Below, piece after piece: positions 28,706 to 33,117 of a stretch of DNA of 33,117 bases. Each line of letters begins with the position of its first letter. Position 1 is the first letter of the stretch. A program made the translations under genes and the position numbers. This DNA comes from Prorocentrum cordatum (taxonomy: Eukaryota > Sar > Dinophyceae > Prorocentrales > Prorocentraceae): the NCBI GenBank assembly GCA_963575745.1, contig CAUYUJ010015014.1, positions 107,501 to 140,617 of the forward strand, given 5' to 3'. Below the pieces are notes generated by a model that was not told where the DNA came from, ran no database searches, and was given only the letters and a program-made list of their open reading frames with translations.

Positions 28706-29320
28706 GCGCCACGAGGGTCGGGACATGGACGGAGGTCTGCTTGTGATTTGGGCGGCCGTTCCTTCTCCCGCTCTTCGCCCTCTTCTCCCTGCATGTCTTC
28801 GGATCTCCGTCTTCAGAGTGCACTCGTCTGCGCTAGCGTCTGGCCTTGGATGAGAGAGCGCCAGTTTAGCGTCGATTAGCGCTCGTTAGCGTCGACTCGC
28901 AACATCCAGCATGATGGCATGGGAGGTTCCCTTGAGTTGCCAGACGAAGCCCTGACCCTCTTCGGCCTCCGCTGTAGGCTTCGGGATCTTCCTCCACCCC
29001 ACCCTCCCCATTCCTTTCCAGGTCAGGGTCAGGTCAGGTAGAGACTGATTCCAGGCGGCGCGTGAGCAGAGGAAATGTGGAGACAGACGGAAGCATTTGG
29101 CATTCTCTCCCCTCCGAGCATGAACACGGCGACGGATGTATGTTTGTGGTCATGTTCGGCCTTTGAGGTCCTCCCCTGCCGTGAGCGGATACGTGCCGGG
29201 ATAGGCCACCGAGAGGCCTTGGTTTCGAGGGTCTGCGCAAGGGACGCCTCGCGGCGTCGGGGGTCTGGGTCCTTTCCCAGTCGTTGTTCTCATAGTATGT
29301 TCCGTCTTCAAGAACTTGGC

Positions 29321-30610
<1,290 letters not shown>

Positions 30611-31704
30611 AGACGGGAAGGCTTGTCCACATGGTGTTGCCGCTTGAGCGTTTGGCCACATCCTTTCTGGGGGATGGTGTTTTCGCCTTTGAGCGCTGGC
30701 CATATGTCCTTCATGAAGTTCTGTGATGCAGCTTGTGCGACGCCGCATCCCTGAGGAGAAGGAATGGCAGATTCGCCTCAGCACTGTCCACGTCTTTGAT
30801 TGGGACTCTGGTGCCGCTCGAGCCTCGGCCAAATCGCCGACTGGGAACGGTCATCTCCCCTTCCCCGTCCTCTCCGCTGCTCTCCATTTCCTTCTCTGCC
30901 TCCGTCCCTGCCACTCGCCCGTAGATTGGGAATGTGGCGTTTTGGCCACGTTCGAAGGACGTCCGTTCCGTTGGCGATTGCCTTTTCTGTCCTAACCTCA
31001 CACACATTGAAACAACCACGCTGCCCACCCAGTTGGTGTTCGCAGCCGGCCGGCGCCGATAGGACAGGTAGTGCGCCATGTGTTCTTCATATCAAGTTTG
31101 CGTGGTGATCACGGAGCTCAGACGCGTGGTGGTCATCAGTCGTTCAGTGTTCACTATCATTGTTGCGGTCAAAAAGAGGCGATGTACGTGGCGTGGGCTG
31201 AACCTTTGGGTGCGGTGGTGTCGCGCCAGATGCTTCGTCACAGAGTCTCTGCCTCTCCATGTGGTGGGCGGAGCGGGATAAGCGGACAGGGGATGTCGAG
31301 GGGGAGAGAGGGATGAAAGGATGGGAGATGGGGGAGAGGAGGAGGACGACGACGACGACTTGGACAGAGGAGTGGAGGACGATGCGGAGGAATAGTTGAC
31401 GATTCGCACCTTCAAGGCGTGCGCGCGGGCGTTATCTTCACTCTCCTTTCCTCGTCGGCCTCCGCTCGCTTTGACCGTCAGTCTACTGCATAACTCGCCG
31501 CCGAGCAAAAGAGGGGGCGATGGATATCGTATTCAGCAGGTTTGTCGATTTGAACACGTGTGTGTTGAGGACTGGAACTGGAGTGTACATGATTCGATCG
31601 GCTGTCGCCAAAAATCAGCGGAGCGCATCGCTCTTGGGGTCGTGCTTCAGGGGTCCGCTGCTGCGAATTAGGGCCTTGCCTTCGAGGGCAGAGGTGTCGT
31701 CTCT

Positions 31705-31870
31705 TCCTCGTCGGAGGGCGGCGGAAGGTTTGCGGAAGTAGAACTATGCCGCTTTCACGGACGGAAGCCGGCGCGGAAGCCGGCGGAAGGTTGGCGGAAG
31801 GCGGCGGAAGTAAAAGATGCGCCCCCAAGAGATGAATACGTTTTTGGGTTCAGGCTATCGGGAATCCGCC
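31705..31870 (+). repeat. GGCGGAAG-rich patch containing dispersed ~85-bp repeat copy 2
   Basis: GGCGGAAGG occurs repeatedly from 31717, and positions 31787-31870 align with 3178-3261. A partial duplication (CGGAAGGTTTGCGGAAGTAG at about 31722) precedes the full copy. Confidence 0.55.
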
Positions 31871-32606
31871 ATCTGGAAGAAACGGAGGCGATGGATCGGG
31901 GGAGCGGAGGGGGAAAGTGAGCGGGGGGGCCCGGCGAGGGCCTCTTCGTTCTTTCATGTTTGTATGGTAGCACGAGAACTCTACTGGGGCCCCATCGAGG
32001 AGGCCTCCATCGGCGGTGCCCGAGAATGGCGATACCACTCCGCCCTGACGTGGTCCGTGCGCTGGAGGTCTAGGGCGGGGCTGCCGAGCGGGCGCGGCTA
32101 GCGCCTTGGCGTCCGACGTCTCGTGCTTGCTGTTTGCGGCGTGGCTGCCAAGAGGTCTGGACCTCTCCCCATGGATCAGGGTTCTCGGACCCACTGCGAT
32201 TCTTCCGGCCTGACTCGACTCGGTCGACTCTGATTCCATTTCGGCGCCGGATTCCGATTTGGAGTTCAGTTGCTCAACGGAGGCCTGATTTGCGCTGCGC
32301 GAAGTGCAGATTTCTTTGCGGGCCTCGTCACGCCCGCGCGCCTCCATACAAACAAGATTTCCAGTCTTCAAATCACATTTTTTCTAGACAGCCCCAGACA
32401 CCTGAAAGGGCCCCTGGCGGCGAGAAACGGTCAATGACCGTGCCGTCCTACTTTTTGCCACGGCACAATGATGTCAGGGTCGTCGGCGTCGGGGTCGGTG
32501 CGGTCGTCGTCGCCGTCGTGCTTGTCATCGTGGTCGTAAATGCTGATGAAATGGACAAGCTGCATGGACCGGCCACGCGCAGAGGGGGGTATTGGGAAAC
32601 CGGGAA

Positions 32607-32712
32607 GGTTTCTTAGAAGCACCCTTGCTTCTCTAAAGAATCAGCCTTCTAAGAATCAGCCTCCTTCTAAGAAACCCGCGCCTTCTAAGAACCAGCCTCC
32701 TTCTAAGAAGCC
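32607..32712. repeat. Cluster of CTTCTAAGAA units, first one inverted
   Basis: CCTTCTAAGAA-CAG units recur about every 17-20 bases from 32645 to 32712. GGTTTCTTAGAAG at 32607-32619 is the exact reverse complement of 32664-32676, so a 13-bp stem can form. Confidence 0.7.
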
Positions 32713-32974
32713 CCCCCCCTCCCCCTACTCCCTACTCCCTTGTGCGCGCCGCCAAGCGGGCTGGGCGTCGCGCCATGGGGGCAGCGAGGGCTGCAGAAAG
32801 GGGTCCTTCAGGGTCACGGGGAGGGCTCGATTTTGTCGGGTCCAGAAGGCGCCCTTGCGTCCGAAAAGTGCACCCTTCCCCCCAGTCCCCCCCCCCCCCC
32901 CCCCCCAAGTAGAGCGACGCCCCAGTGGAGGGAGGCCCTCCCCCCCACACCCCTCCCCTACTGGGCACCTGCAG

Positions 32975-33091
32975 GCGCCGCCCCTGCCGAAGCGCTACGA
33001 GCGGCAGTCGGCCACGGACGCGGAGGGCAATCCCATCGTGACGATTCGCCCGCCCCGCCCGAAGGCGCGCGTGGCCCTCGGCGCGCGCTCG
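32975..33091 (+). CDS. Exon 3 of the Tudor-knot/chromo-barrel-like gene, runs to or near the window edge
   Basis: The frame from 32975 reads APPLPKRYERQSATDAEGNP then IVTIRPPRPKARVALGARS, with almost every codon ending in G or C. This is the clearest exon signature in the last 4 kb. It follows ACTGGGCACCTGCAG, a good acceptor. Joined to exon 2 it gives ...DYVAPPLPKRYERQ in phase. The end at 33091 is proposed because GTGGGG follows in phase 0 and then C/T-rich sequence; the frame is also open to 33117. No domain is recognised; it would be a linker after the barrel. Confidence 0.55.
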
Positions 33092-33117
33092 GTGGGGTGG
33101 CCTCTCCTTCTCCTCCT

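Overview
The window looks like nuclear DNA of a dinoflagellate, probably a repeat-rich free-living lineage such as Prorocentrum; the species cannot be fixed from sequence alone. The base composition is GC-rich. Real coding stretches have strongly G/C-ending codons. Exons are tiny and separated by introns of about 4 kb whose best donors are GA and GC rather than GT. Most of the DNA is decayed retroelements, minisatellites and a degenerate 'GGCC-TCTTGG' tract family. No bacterial-style operons, rRNA, tRNA or CRISPR were seen.

Layout. Positions 1-1935 hold a decayed non-LTR (LINE) retroelement fragment, followed at 1971-2708 by one intact, strongly coding-like ORF of unknown function. Positions 2709-9840 are mostly repeats: GGCC/CCAAGA tracts in alternating orientation, a tandem A-tailed SINE-like insertion bracketed by three copies of one 11-13 bp site (6158-6503), and an 88-bp minisatellite (8110-8870). 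Positions 9864-15919 are the centrepiece. This is a roughly 6-kb retroelement encoding a gag-like protein, reverse transcriptase plus RNase H, a tyrosine recombinase and a C5-type DNA methyltransferase domain. It is bracketed by a 73-bp direct repeat at about 90% identity. Its reading frame changes more than ten times, so this copy is dead unless some changes are sequencing errors.

Positions 16140-20960 are dense repeat DNA: a 21-bp satellite, a 230-bp tandem repeat, a 249-bp insertion with a perfect 22-bp target-site duplication, a 174-bp foldback element and a 42-bp minisatellite. A second copy of the same LINE lies at 21698-23073, in the same orientation as the first.

From about 24.4 kb to the right edge I infer one host gene on the + strand. 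Three short exons (about 24392-24514, 28636-28705 and 32975-33091 or beyond) read in phase through a Tudor-knot/chromo-barrel-like domain. The two introns between them are 4.1-4.3 kb and contain a 73-bp satellite, hairpins, a 1.3-kb CTA trinucleotide expanse and palindromic clusters. Apart from this gene and the ORF at 1971-2708, the window is essentially mobile-element and satellite DNA.
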